Of a DNA stretch of 64,000 bases, positions 41,699 through 50,331 are shown piece by piece. Source of the stretch: Kribbella voronezhensis. Lineage in GTDB: Bacteria > Actinomycetota > Actinomycetes > Propionibacteriales > Kribbellaceae. A program made the translations under genes and the position numbers. The notes beneath the pieces were generated by a model that made no database searches, was not told the DNA's origin, and saw only the letters and a program-made list of their open reading frames with translations. The DNA lies in contig NZ_SOCE01000001.1 of NCBI RefSeq assembly GCF_004365175.1, positions 3,169,403 through 3,233,402 on the forward strand, read 5' to 3'. The first letter of the stretch is position 1. Each line of letters opens with the position of its first letter.

Positions 41699-42691
41699 AT
41701 GGCGGACATCACCAGGTTCCGGTTCATCAGCCACCTACGGGCCAACCCGACCACCCACGTGCGGCACCTGCGCAACGGGAAGCTCGCCCACGACGGAGCC
41801 GGCCAGGCCTTCTGGTTCCGGGCCCTGAACTCGTCCCTGAGCGAGATCCCGATCGACGACCGGGAGCAGCCGCTGCTGTTCCACGGGCGGACGGTCGACT
41901 TCCAGGACGTAGTCGTGCAGGCCACCGTGACCTACCGGGTGATCGACCCGGCCCTCGCCTCGACCAGGCTGGACTTCGGCATCGACCCGGACACCGGGTT
42001 GTGGCGAGCGACGCCCCTGGAACAACTCGGCGGCCTGCTGACCGAGCTCGCGCAACAGACCGCGCTGGACCTGCTGGCCCGGATGACACTGACGCAGGCA
42101 CTGTCCGAGGGCATGGCCTCGCTCCGGCTCGCAGTGAGCACCGGCTTGCGCGAGGACCAGCGGCTGACGGGAATCGGGATCGGCGTCGAGGACGTCCGCG
42201 TGGTCGCGGTACGGGCGGAAAGCGATGTGGAGCGGGCGCTGCAGACGCCGACGCGCGAGATGGTGCAGCAGGCGGCCGACAAGGCGACGTACGAGCGGCG
42301 CGCGATGGCCGTCGAGCGGGAGCGGTCGATCGCCGAGAACGAACTGCAGAACCAGATCGAACTGGCCCGGCGTGAGGAACAACTGGTCACCCAGAAGGGC
42401 CAGAACGAACGCCAACGGGCGACCGAGGCCGCCGCGGCCGGACGGATCGAGACCGAGGCTTCGGCGTCCCGGCGGCGCCAGTTGGCCGAAGCGGATGCGG
42501 ATGCGAAGCGTGTCCTGGGTGCGGCCGAGGCTGCCGCGGAGAAGGCCCTGCTCGAGGCGTACGCCGACCTGAGCCAGGGCACGATCCTCGCGCTCGCCAT
42601 CAAGCAGGGCGCGCTGCCGGAGATCGGCACGCTCAACCTGACGCCGGATCTGATCACGCCGCTGCTCGCGAAGCTGGCGAACCAGGAATGA
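41699..42691 (+). CDS. SPFH (band 7)-domain protein
   Basis: A 330-residue protein with an SPFH domain (residues about 1-190: [49 protein letters not shown]) and a long coiled-coil C terminus rich in Glu, Arg and Ala ([36 protein letters not shown]). There is no membrane segment, so it is probably a soluble or peripheral oligomer, unlike stomatins. GAGGAG precedes ATG 41699. It overlaps the NAD-kinase-like gene as ATGA. SPFH proteins form rings that corral other proteins. Here the coupled partner is a likely NAD-linked enzyme. Confidence 0.85.
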   Translation: MADITRFRFISHLRANPTTHVRHLRNGKLAHDGAGQAFWFRALNSSLSEIPIDDREQPLLFHGRTVDFQDVVVQATVTYRVIDPALASTRLDFGIDPDTGLWRATPLEQLGGLLTELAQQTALDLLARMTLTQALSEGMASLRLAVSTGLREDQRLTGIGIGVEDVRVVAVRAESDVERALQTPTREMVQQAADKATYERRAMAVERERSIAENELQNQIELARREEQLVTQKGQNERQRATEAAAAGRIETEASASRRRQLAEADADAKRVLGAAEAAAEKALLEAYADLSQGTILALAIKQGALPEIGTLNLTPDLITPLLAKLANQE

Positions 42692-43563
42692 GCCTGCCAC
42701 CCCGGGCCGTGGTGGTGCACCGGGCGACCGAACTCACCGAGCTGGTCGCCCGGCACGGCACCCGCCAGCAGGCCGGCTTCTTCCTGACCAGCCGCGGCCG
42801 CGACCTGGCCGAACTGGATGCGCGGCACCAGGCCCAGCAGCAGGCTCTCGCGACGGTGTCGGCCGCGATTCCGCTGGACTGGCGCCGTGCTGTTGCCGAG
42901 CGCAACGACCTGGACCGGTTCGTGTTCGGGCCGGAGGATCTGGTGATCGCGGTCGGCCAGGACGGACTGGTGGCCAACGTGGCGAAGTACCTGGACGGAC
43001 AGCCGGTGATCGGGGTCAACCCGGAGCCCGCGCGCAACCCCGGCGTACTGGTTCCGCATGAGCCTGACGCCGTACTGGAGTTGCTGCACGGGTTCACCGT
43101 CGAGGAGCGCACGATGGTTGCCGCTAGCACCGATGACGGACAGAAGCTGCTGGCTTTGAACGAGGTGTACGTGGGACATCGGACGCATCAGTCGGCGCGC
43201 TACCGGCTCGCGTCCCCGGAGGGTCTTCAGGAGCGGCAGTCGTCATCGGGTCTGCTGGTCGGCACCGGCACAGGGTCAACGGGGTGGTGCCGCTCAGCCT
43301 GGCAGGAACGGCACTCGACGCTGAGGCTGCCGGGTCCGACCGATCCCGCGCTGTGCTGGTTCGTGCGCGAAGCCTGGCCGTCACCGGCGACCGGGACGGC
43401 TTGTACGGAAGGTCTGCTGGCCGCAGCCGACCGGCTGACCGTGACGGCCGAGTCCGACCTGGTCGTCTTCGGCGACGGGATCGAATCCGACACCTTGTCG
43501 CTCAGCTGGGGCCAGCGCGCCGAGATCGCGATCGCCGAAACCCGCCTCCGACTGGTCCGCTGA
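42688..43563 (+). CDS. diverged NAD-kinase-like protein
   Basis: A 291-residue protein with the NAD kinase pattern. The GGDG motif appears as GQDG ([30 protein letters not shown], residues 90-93). [11 protein letters not shown] has the NE motif (158-159), and [18 protein letters not shown] the ATP/NAD glycine loop (about 185-202). NAD kinases use ATP to make NADP+. The Gly-to-Gln change and unusual N terminus suggest altered activity. It is coupled to the SPFH gene and falls under the NrtR-like operators, which fits a role in NAD(P) balance. Confidence 0.7.
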   Translation: MSLPPRAVVVHRATELTELVARHGTRQQAGFFLTSRGRDLAELDARHQAQQQALATVSAAIPLDWRRAVAERNDLDRFVFGPEDLVIAVGQDGLVANVAKYLDGQPVIGVNPEPARNPGVLVPHEPDAVLELLHGFTVEERTMVAASTDDGQKLLALNEVYVGHRTHQSARYRLASPEGLQERQSSSGLLVGTGTGSTGWCRSAWQERHSTLRLPGPTDPALCWFVREAWPSPATGTACTEGLLAAADRLTVTAESDLVVFGDGIESDTLSLSWGQRAEIAIAETRLRLVR

Positions 43564-43626
43564 GCAACCACAGCAAATCCACAGCCCGGATGCCGCGAGG
43601 TCGGCCGTGGTGACCGCCTGGGCTCT

Positions 43627-43632
43627 TACCGT
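43627..43632 (+). promoter_or_regulatory. -10 box TACCGT, leaderless promoter
   Basis: TACCGT ends 6 bases before ATG 43639. Confidence 0.55.
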
Positions 43633-43638
43633 GGGCTG

Positions 43639-44445
43639 ATGACTTGGTTACTGGCTGTGCTCGGTGGTGGTGGGGTGGCCCTCGCCGGCCGCTACGTGTG
43701 GGACCGGCGCGCCGCCAAGCGAGGTGACGCCGCCGAACTCGAGCAGGTCAAGAAGCTGGCCGACGAGGACGTGACGCTGCTCGGTGAGGAGCTCGCCCGG
43801 CTCGGCGCCGTCGTGGACGGCCTGGACCTGGATGCGGAGACCCGGGTCGACTACCAACGCGGACTCGACGCCTATGAGGAGGCCCAGCGTGCGGTGGGCG
43901 GGATCAGCTCGGCCGACACCGTCAGTGCGGTGACAGACGCGCTGGCGGCCGGACGGTACGCGATCGTCTGTGTCCGGGCGCGGGTCGCGGGCGAGCCCGT
44001 TCCCGAGCGGCGAGTGCCCTGCTTCTTCAATCCCCAGCACGGCCCGTCGACGACCGACGTGATCTGGAACCAGCCTGCTCGCGGCACGCGCAAGGTGCCG
44101 GCGTGTGCGCAGGACGCGGCGCGCCTGAAGGAGGGTGACGACCCCGAGGTGCGGTACGTCGTGATCGGCAACCGCCGGGTGCCGTACTGGGAGGCCGGCG
44201 CCGCGATCGCGCCGTACGGGCGTGGGTACTTCGGCGCCGGTGCCGGGGCCAGCTATGTCGCGCTCGCCTCGTTCCAGACGCAGACCGACGCCGCCGGAGG
44301 CTGGGGCTGGAGCGGCGGACACGGCGGTGGTCATCACGGCGGCGGGCACGGCGGCTTCGACGGCGGTCATGGCGATCACGGCGGCTTCGACGGAGGCGGG
44401 CACGGCGGCGGGCATGGTGGCGGGGACGGCGGGGGTCACCACTGA
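43639..44445 (+). CDS. membrane-anchored protein with a Gly/His-rich tail
   Basis: A 268-residue protein of unknown function. It begins with a short hydrophobic helix (MTWLLAVLGGGGVALAGRYVW), then a helical region (VKKLADEDVTLLGEELARLGAVVDGLDLDAETRVDYQRGLDAYEEAQRAV), then a CFFNPQHGPSTTDVIWNQP stretch and a C-terminal tail of about 40 residues made of GGH, GGG and GGF repeats with many His. The tail could bind metal. The middle recurs in actinomycete proteins I cannot name. It ends in a strong terminator. Confidence 0.65.
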   Translation: MTWLLAVLGGGGVALAGRYVWDRRAAKRGDAAELEQVKKLADEDVTLLGEELARLGAVVDGLDLDAETRVDYQRGLDAYEEAQRAVGGISSADTVSAVTDALAAGRYAIVCVRARVAGEPVPERRVPCFFNPQHGPSTTDVIWNQPARGTRKVPACAQDAARLKEGDDPEVRYVVIGNRRVPYWEAGAAIAPYGRGYFGAGAGASYVALASFQTQTDAAGGWGWSGGHGGGHHGGGHGGFDGGHGDHGGFDGGGHGGGHGGGDGGGHH

Positions 44446-44473
44446 CGCGTCGCCGCGCTCCGTTGCACCGATG

Positions 44474-44510
44474 AGCCCTCCGACCCCGTTCCGGGTCGGG
44501 GGGCTTTCTC
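44474..44510 (+). terminator. hairpin terminator after the Gly/His-rich gene
   Basis: AGCCCtCCGACCC pairs with GGGTCGGgGGGCT around a 6-base loop, one mismatch, then TTTC. It lies about 30 bases after the stop. Confidence 0.75.
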
Positions 44511-44532
44511 AGGGGTGAGCCGGGGTTATTCC

Positions 44533-44551
44533 ACCTATACGGCGTATAGGT
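44533..44551. promoter_or_regulatory. TetR-type operator, 8-bp-arm palindrome
   Basis: ACCTATAC-GGC-GTATAGGT, perfect arms, ends 11 bases before ATG 44563. It also overlaps TATA-like -10 words. Confidence 0.65.
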
Positions 44552-44562
44552 AATTGCGTTGA

Positions 44563-45144
44563 ATGATGTGCATGACCACGAAGGACCGGATTGTCGCCGC
44601 CGCCAGTTGGCTGCTCACCGAGAAAGGCGCCGACGGCGTCAGCATGCGCCGGGTCGCCGCCGCGGTGGGGATCACGCCGATGGCGATCTACCAGTACTTC
44701 CCGGACCGGGACGCCTTGCTGCACGAGGTGGCCGACGCCGCGTTCGCGGAACTGATGGCACGCTGGGCGGCGGAGCCGCGCAGTACGGCGGCGGACGCGC
44801 GGCTCCGGGAGATGCTCGTCGATCACGTCGACTTCGCGCTCGCGCAGCCGCGGCTCTACGCGTACATGTTCACCGAGCGACGCGACCAGGCCCGGCAGTT
44901 CCCGGCCGACTTCAAGGCCCGCAAGTCGCCAACCTTCACGCTGCTCGCCGACGCCGTCGCGGCCGGCGTGGAGCAGCAACTCTTCCGTGACGACGACATC
45001 TGGGAGTCCAGCCTGATGATCGCCGCCTTCCTGCACGGCTTGATCCAGCTCTACCACGGCGACCGGATCGGCATGCCCGCCGGCGATTTCCGCGCCCTCT
45101 GTCTGAGCCTGGGCGAAAGGATGATCGATGGACTTCGTCGCTGA
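44563..45144 (+). CDS. TetR-family repressor
   Basis: A 193-residue regulator. The HTH is TTKDRIVAAASWLLTEKGADGVSMRRVAAAVGITPMAIYQYFPDRDALLHEVAD. The C-terminal domain (RLYAYMFTERRDQARQFPADFKARK) is TetR-like. Three ATG codons lie at the start (44563, 44566, 44572); the first is listed. A perfect palindrome ends 11 bases upstream, so it likely represses itself. It overlaps the Lnt-like gene by 17 bases, so both are probably under this operator. Confidence 0.88.
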   Translation: MMCMTTKDRIVAAASWLLTEKGADGVSMRRVAAAVGITPMAIYQYFPDRDALLHEVADAAFAELMARWAAEPRSTAADARLREMLVDHVDFALAQPRLYAYMFTERRDQARQFPADFKARKSPTFTLLADAVAAGVEQQLFRDDDIWESSLMIAAFLHGLIQLYHGDRIGMPAGDFRALCLSLGERMIDGLRR

Positions 45145-46594
45145 CCACCCCCGCCGGTACGCCGTACTGGCGATCCTGCTCACCGCCACAGCCCTGTACT
45201 TCGGGTCCGGGCTGACCACCATTCCCGCCCTCACCTGGCTTGCGCCCCTGCCCGTCTTCCTGCTGGCGCCGCACGTGAGCGGTCGCCTGGCAGCGTTGAC
45301 CGCCTTCGCCGGCTGGTCACTCGGACTGGCGAACCTCTGGCGTTATCTCCTGCAGGACCTCGAGCTTCCACCGCCGACACTCAGCTTCCTGCTGCTCCTC
45401 GCCGGCGTCTTCACTGCAACCGTCCTGTTGTTTCGCGCCTTGGCAGTGCGACGCCGGTTCTTCCTTGCCGCGTTGGCGGGACCGGCTTGCTGGGCGGCCT
45501 GCGACTTCGTCGTCGCCACGGTGTCACCCCATGGGACGTTCACCAGCCTTGCTTACACCCAGGCCGAGGTACGGCCAGTCGTTCAGCTCGTTTCGCTGAC
45601 CGGGCCCTGGGGAATCTCCTTCCTGCTCATGCTTCCCGCCGCCGCGCTGGCGATCCTCTTCGCACCCGGCATCCAGCGACGCGCCGTACTCCAGGTCTCG
45701 ATCAGTCTCGCGATGGTTGCCCTAGGCACCATCGGGTACGGCGCCTGGCGGCTGAGCGACTCCCCGAGCGCCAACCCGCCGATCCGGATCGCTGTGGTGT
45801 CGGCCAACACCGACGACGACTCGAACTGGACGACGCCGGGAGGTCCTTCGATCCTGAGGAACTACACGCGCGCGATCAACGAGGCAGCTCGCCAAGGCGC
45901 TCAGGTCGTCCTCCTGCCGGAGAAGATCATCGACCTCCAGGCCTCGGCTCTCCCCGGCTTGTCGGCAACCTTCCAAAAGCTTGCCACAAGCAACAAAGTG
46001 ACACTCGTCGTCGGCCTGACCGTCTTCGGCGACCAGGGCAACGACTACAACCGCGCACTGGTGTTCTCGCCGGCCGGCGGCGCACCCACGGCGTACGACA
46101 AACACCACCTGATCCCCGGGCTTGAGCCGTACGCCTCAGGTGATCAGCTCGGTCTGCTGGACGGTCCGGCCGGCGAGCGGTGGGGCGTGCTGATCTGCAA
46201 GGACCTGGACTTCCCTGCTCTTTCCCGCCAGTACGGCAAGGCGGACGTCGACCTGCTCCTGGTTCCCGCCCTCGACTTCGACAACGACGGCTGGCTGCAC
46301 AGTCGGATGGCCCTGCTCCGCGGCGTCGAGAACGGCATCCCGATGGCCCGCGACGGCAGCAAAGGCCTCCTGACCTTGACCGACCAACACGGCCGCGTCG
46401 TCAGCGAACGACCCGCCGCCTCCAACCAGTCAGCCACTCTCATCGGCACCCTGACCCCAGGCATCGCGCAAACGCCGTACACCCGTCTGGGCGACTGGTT
46501 CGCCTACCTCTGCGTCCTCCTCACCGTGGGCTGCTGCTGGTCAGCGCGACCACGACGTCGACGTTCGAGCGGACATCCTCCCAGCGCCCTTTGA
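45128..46594 (+). CDS. apolipoprotein N-acyltransferase-like protein
   Basis: A 488-residue membrane protein. N-terminal hydrophobic segments (residues 1-205) precede a carbon-nitrogen hydrolase domain. The catalytic triad is in place: Glu265 (LLPEKIID), Lys325 (AYDKHHLIPG) and Cys357 (VLICKDLDF). Lnt adds the third acyl chain to lipoproteins using phospholipid. Actinomycetes may have several homologues and not all are true Lnt. The last 74 bases overlap the convergent phosphotransferase gene. Control by the TetR gene upstream is likely. Confidence 0.82.
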   Translation: MDFVADHPRRYAVLAILLTATALYFGSGLTTIPALTWLAPLPVFLLAPHVSGRLAALTAFAGWSLGLANLWRYLLQDLELPPPTLSFLLLLAGVFTATVLLFRALAVRRRFFLAALAGPACWAACDFVVATVSPHGTFTSLAYTQAEVRPVVQLVSLTGPWGISFLLMLPAAALAILFAPGIQRRAVLQVSISLAMVALGTIGYGAWRLSDSPSANPPIRIAVVSANTDDDSNWTTPGGPSILRNYTRAINEAARQGAQVVLLPEKIIDLQASALPGLSATFQKLATSNKVTLVVGLTVFGDQGNDYNRALVFSPAGGAPTAYDKHHLIPGLEPYASGDQLGLLDGPAGERWGVLICKDLDFPALSRQYGKADVDLLLVPALDFDNDGWLHSRMALLRGVENGIPMARDGSKGLLTLTDQHGRVVSERPAASNQSATLIGTLTPGIAQTPYTRLGDWFAYLCVLLTVGCCWSARPRRRRSSGHPPSAL

Positions 46595-47465
46595 AGGCGC
46601 AGTACGCGATGGCGTCGAGCCCGATGTGGAGGAGGTACGCATGCAGGCGCTCCCGCAGGTTGACCGGGGCTGACCCGGAGGCGGTCCAGTGAGCCGACAG
46701 CTCGGACCTGATGTCGACGGCGGCCCACTCCGGGTACCACGGCCACCAGTAGATCAGCCACGCGGCGTCGTAGAGGCTGTCGCCGTACAACGCATTGCCC
46801 CAGTCCAGGACCGCAGAGACACCGCCGTCAGCGCAGAGCACGTTGCGGTTCAGCAGGTCGCCATGAATCAGCCGGCGTTCGTCAGGCAGGTAGGGCGCAA
46901 GTGCAGCAAGTGCGCTCAGCCCGGCCTCGACCGGCTCGATCCCGAACTCGGAGCGGGCCAGCGCCGCGCGCCACCCAGGAACCCGGTCCGTCTCTGTCCC
47001 GATCGCCAGCAACGCCTCGGCCCACGTCCCGTACGGCGCTCGCCCGTCCGGGCTCCATCCCCCGTAGCCCTCCGTCCCAACGAGCTCGACGCCGCCGATC
47101 TCGTCGAGCACGGTCAGCAAGCTCGGCAACAGCTGTGCCATCTCAGCGCCGGAAAGGTCGTCGAGAGCGATCCCGTGCGCGCGAGCGGAGACCGCATAGT
47201 GCCAGCCCTCGAACTCACCCCTGGCGAGGACTGTCGGCACCGGCAGGTCGGGAGCGGCAAGGCCGGCAACGACCTCGTCCTTGGCGAAGTCCGTTCCGTG
47301 CTTGCCGACCCGCACCACCACCTGTGCACCGTCGAGAGTCAGCTCGTACGCCTGCGACCACTCACCGGCTGCCAGCGGCTCGGGTTCGGTCGCTCGTACT
47401 CCGAAGGTCTCACGCACCAGCCGTTTCGCGAGTTCGAGCTGCGGGTCGACAGCGTCAGCAGACAC
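46521..47465 (-). CDS. APH-family phosphotransferase, hygromycin-kinase-like
   Basis: A 314-residue aminoglycoside-phosphotransferase-like kinase. Seen are VVRVGKHGTDFAKDEVVAGL, the catalytic loop LIHGDLLNRNVLC, and the metal site VLDWGNALYGDSLYDAAWLIYWWPWYPEW, which resembles hygromycin B kinase. Its target could be an antibiotic or a sugar. TAGCAT stands 6 bases before GTG 47465. Its 3' end overlaps the Lnt-like gene by 74 bases, so their transcripts collide. Resistance is not shown by the sequence. Confidence 0.82.
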   Translation of the reverse strand: MSADAVDPQLELAKRLVRETFGVRATEPEPLAAGEWSQAYELTLDGAQVVVRVGKHGTDFAKDEVVAGLAAPDLPVPTVLARGEFEGWHYAVSARAHGIALDDLSGAEMAQLLPSLLTVLDEIGGVELVGTEGYGGWSPDGRAPYGTWAEALLAIGTETDRVPGWRAALARSEFGIEPVEAGLSALAALAPYLPDERRLIHGDLLNRNVLCADGGVSAVLDWGNALYGDSLYDAAWLIYWWPWYPEWAAVDIRSELSAHWTASGSAPVNLRERLHAYLLHIGLDAIAYCAFKGRWEDVRSNVDVVVALTSSSPR

Positions 47466-47471
47466 AGCAGG

Positions 47472-47477
47472 ATGCTA
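47472..47477 (-). promoter_or_regulatory. -10 box TAGCAT of the phosphotransferase gene, leaderless
   Basis: On the minus strand TAGCAT ends 6 bases before GTG 47465. Confidence 0.5.
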
Positions 47478-47482
47478 AAGCG

Positions 47483-47932
<450 letters not shown>

Positions 47933-47950
47933 TCACGCCAGAATTGGAAC

Positions 47951-47993
47951 AGCAGCCCGGCGGCGCTCAGGTGGTCCGTCGCCGGGCTGCTGG
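47951..47993. other. long hairpin in a gene-free region
   Basis: CAGCAGCCCGGCG (47951-47963) pairs with CGCCGGGCTGCTG (47981-47993). No clear gene lies in 47789-48186, so its function is unknown. It may end a minus-strand or plus-strand transcript. Confidence 0.5.
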
Positions 47994-48139
47994 ACCTCAA
48001 TTCTCGCTCACAACTGCGCAGAAATGGTGGCCAGATGGTGACACGGCACAAGAATGCTGACGGAACAACAATTATCGCTCGGTGCACCTGCCGGGATACG
48101 GACAGTGCTCACAAGGTGTTGCAGCCCGTCTTACCCTGG

Positions 48140-48158
48140 ACTGGCGGTAGCCGCCAGT
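48140..48158. promoter_or_regulatory. 8-bp-arm palindrome next to a TACCCT -10
   Basis: ACTGGCGG-TAG-CCGCCAGT follows TACCCT (48132-48137) and precedes the TrmB/LuxR-like gene by 28 bases. It is a likely operator at the transcript start. Confidence 0.55.
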
Positions 48159-48186
48159 GACCGCAGTGGGGAGGGAGGGAAGAGCC

Positions 48187-49179
48187 ATGAGCTCGACCGA
48201 CACGGAGCGTGCCGACCACTTACGCGTGCTCGGCCTCAGCGACGACGAGATCCGGGTCTACCAGCATCTGCTCCGGACGGGACCGTCCTCGGTCACGGAG
48301 CTGGACGAGGCCGTGCCCGACCAGGCGGCCGGGATCGAGAGCACCCTGGGCGGACTGGTCACCGCCGGCCTGGCCCGGCGCTCCGGAACAGACCACTCGA
48401 GGTTCCTGCCGGTGCCACCCGACGCCGGTCTGGAGGCGCTCACCCTGCGCCGCGAGTCCGAGCTCAAGCAGGCCAGGATCGAGGTCCTGAACGCGTACGA
48501 CGAGTTCCGCCGGACCGTGCACAACGAGTCCACCACCCACCTGATCGAAGTGGTCAGCGGTACGGCGATCGTCGAGCGGATCAACCAGATCAAGGGCAGT
48601 GCACAACGCGAGATCCTCGCCATCGACTCCCCGCCGTACTACCTCGGCGCGGGGCCGAACCAGATGGAGATCGAGCAGCTCAACCGCAACGTCGCGTACC
48701 GAGTGGTCTACTCGCCCGAGTCCGTCGAGGTGCCCGGCTACCTGACCGAGAACATCCTGCCCTGCGTGGAAGCCGGCGAACAGGCCCGCGTGCTGCCCGA
48801 CGTACCGGCGAAGCTGACGATCATCGACGGCTCGATCGCGTTCGTGTCGATGTCGGTGCGCGACACCGACGTGAACCGGTCCCTGCTGATCATCCGGCCG
48901 AGCAGCCTGCTCACCGCGCTGATCGGCATGTTCGAGCTCTGCTGGCGTAACGCGCTGCCGTTGCACGCGTCCGTCGGCACCGAGGACGACCGGCTGGAAC
49001 CGATCGAACGCCGGCTACTGGCCCTCCTGGCGACGGGCGCAGCAGACGACACGATCGCCCGCACGCTGGGTATCAGCCGCCGTACGTTCTTCCGTTACCT
49101 GGAGCGACTGATGAATCGCACCGGCGCGAGCACCCGCTTTCAATTGGCATTGCACGCGGCCCGGGAGAACTGGCTCTAA
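48187..49179 (+). CDS. regulator with TrmB-like N terminus and LuxR-type HTH
   Basis: A 330-residue protein. The N terminus (LRVLGLSDDEIRVYQHLLRTGPSSVTELDEAVPDQAAGIESTLGGLVTAGLARR) is a TrmB/MarR-like winged helix. The middle holds a PLD-like sensor region. The C terminus has a LuxR HTH (LLALLATGAADDTIARTLGISRRTFFRYLERLMNRTGA). Such double-HTH proteins are common in actinomycetes and act with no kinase. ATG 48187 has GGAGGGAGGGAAG upstream. A palindrome 30-50 bases upstream suggests autoregulation. Confidence 0.8.
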   Translation: MSSTDTERADHLRVLGLSDDEIRVYQHLLRTGPSSVTELDEAVPDQAAGIESTLGGLVTAGLARRSGTDHSRFLPVPPDAGLEALTLRRESELKQARIEVLNAYDEFRRTVHNESTTHLIEVVSGTAIVERINQIKGSAQREILAIDSPPYYLGAGPNQMEIEQLNRNVAYRVVYSPESVEVPGYLTENILPCVEAGEQARVLPDVPAKLTIIDGSIAFVSMSVRDTDVNRSLLIIRPSSLLTALIGMFELCWRNALPLHASVGTEDDRLEPIERRLLALLATGAADDTIARTLGISRRTFFRYLERLMNRTGASTRFQLALHAARENWL

Positions 49180-49185
49180 AAGAAT

Positions 49186-49214
49186 GGGACCCCGGACAAA
49201 TAGTCCGGGGTCCC
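49186..49214. terminator. bidirectional terminator between LuxR-like gene and asd
   Basis: GGGACCCCGGAC (49186-49197), 5-base loop, exact complement (49203-49214). It serves both convergent genes. Confidence 0.85.
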
Positions 49215-49227
49215 AGCACATTTGTTC

Positions 49228-50331
49228 TTACTTGGCCGCGGTGAATTCCTTGGCGACGACCTCGGCGATCTGAGCGGTGTTCAGTGCGGCACCCTTGCGC
49301 AGGTTGTCACCGCAGACGAACAACTCCAGCGCCTGCGGGTCGTCCAGCGACTTGCGGATCCGGCCGACCCAGGTCGGATCGGTGCCGACGACGTCGGCCG
49401 GCGTCGGGAACTCGGCCTCGGCGGGGTTGTCGAACACGAGTACGCCGGGCGCGTCCCGTAGTACCTCGCGGGCCTCTTCCACGTCGACCTCGCGGCCGAA
49501 CCGGGCGTGCACCGACAGCGAGTGCGTCGTGATCACCGGGACCCGCACGCAGGTCGCCGACACCTTCAGCTCCGGCAGGTTCAGGATCTTGCGGGACTCG
49601 TTGCGAACCTTGAGCTCCTCCGACGACCAGCCGTCGTCCTTGAGCGAACCGGCCCACGGTACGACGTTCATCGCCAGCGGCGCCGGGAACGGCCCGAGCG
49701 CGTTGCCGATCACCCGGCGTACGTCGCCAGGCGTCGTCCCCAGTTCGCGATTGCCGGCCACCTTCATCAGCTGGTCGTAGAGCGCGTCGATGCCTTCCTG
49801 ACCGGCACCCGAGGCCGCCTGGTACGACGCGACGATCAGCTGCTCGAGCTCGTACCGGTGGTGCAGCGCGCCCATCGCGACGATCATCGACAGCGTCGTG
49901 CAGTTCGGGTTCGAGATGATGCCCTTCGGCCGGTTGCGGGCCGCCTCGGCGTTCACCTCGGGCACCACCAGCGGGACGTCCGGGTCCATCCGGAACGCGC
50001 CGGAGTTGTCCACCACGACCGCCCCCTTGGCCGCCGCGATCGGCGCCCAGTGCAGCGACACCTCGTCCGGTACGTCGAACATCGCCACGTCGACGCCGTC
50101 GAAGGCGTCCGCGCTGATCGCGACCACTTCGACTTCCTCGCCGCGCACCTTGAGCCGTTTGCCTGCCGAGCGCTCCGACGCGATCAGACGGATCTCACCC
50201 CAGACGTTCTCCCGGGTGGAGAGCAGGGTGAGCATCACCGTGCCGACGGCTCCGGTCGCGCCGACCACCGCCAGCGTAGGGAGTCCCGTGCGGTCCTCGG
50301 TCCGATCCAGCGTTGCGCTCACAGGGGTCAC
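49228..50331 (-). CDS. asd: aspartate-semialdehyde dehydrogenase
   Basis: A 367-residue enzyme that reduces aspartyl phosphate to the semialdehyde for lysine, threonine, methionine and diaminopimelate. The Rossmann motif is [16 protein letters not shown]. Catalytic Cys144 is in SNPNCTT, with [10 protein letters not shown] and the His in HARFGRE. GTG 50331 overlaps the lysC stop as GTGA, so the two enzymes are made together. A bidirectional hairpin ends the operon. The order matches Rv3708c-Rv3709c. Confidence 0.96.
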   Translation of the reverse strand: MTPVSATLDRTEDRTGLPTLAVVGATGAVGTVMLTLLSTRENVWGEIRLIASERSAGKRLKVRGEEVEVVAISADAFDGVDVAMFDVPDEVSLHWAPIAAAKGAVVVDNSGAFRMDPDVPLVVPEVNAEAARNRPKGIISNPNCTTLSMIVAMGALHHRYELEQLIVASYQAASGAGQEGIDALYDQLMKVAGNRELGTTPGDVRRVIGNALGPFPAPLAMNVVPWAGSLKDDGWSSEELKVRNESRKILNLPELKVSATCVRVPVITTHSLSVHARFGREVDVEEAREVLRDAPGVLVFDNPAEAEFPTPADVVGTDPTWVGRIRKSLDDPQALELFVCGDNLRKGAALNTAQIAEVVAKEFTAAK

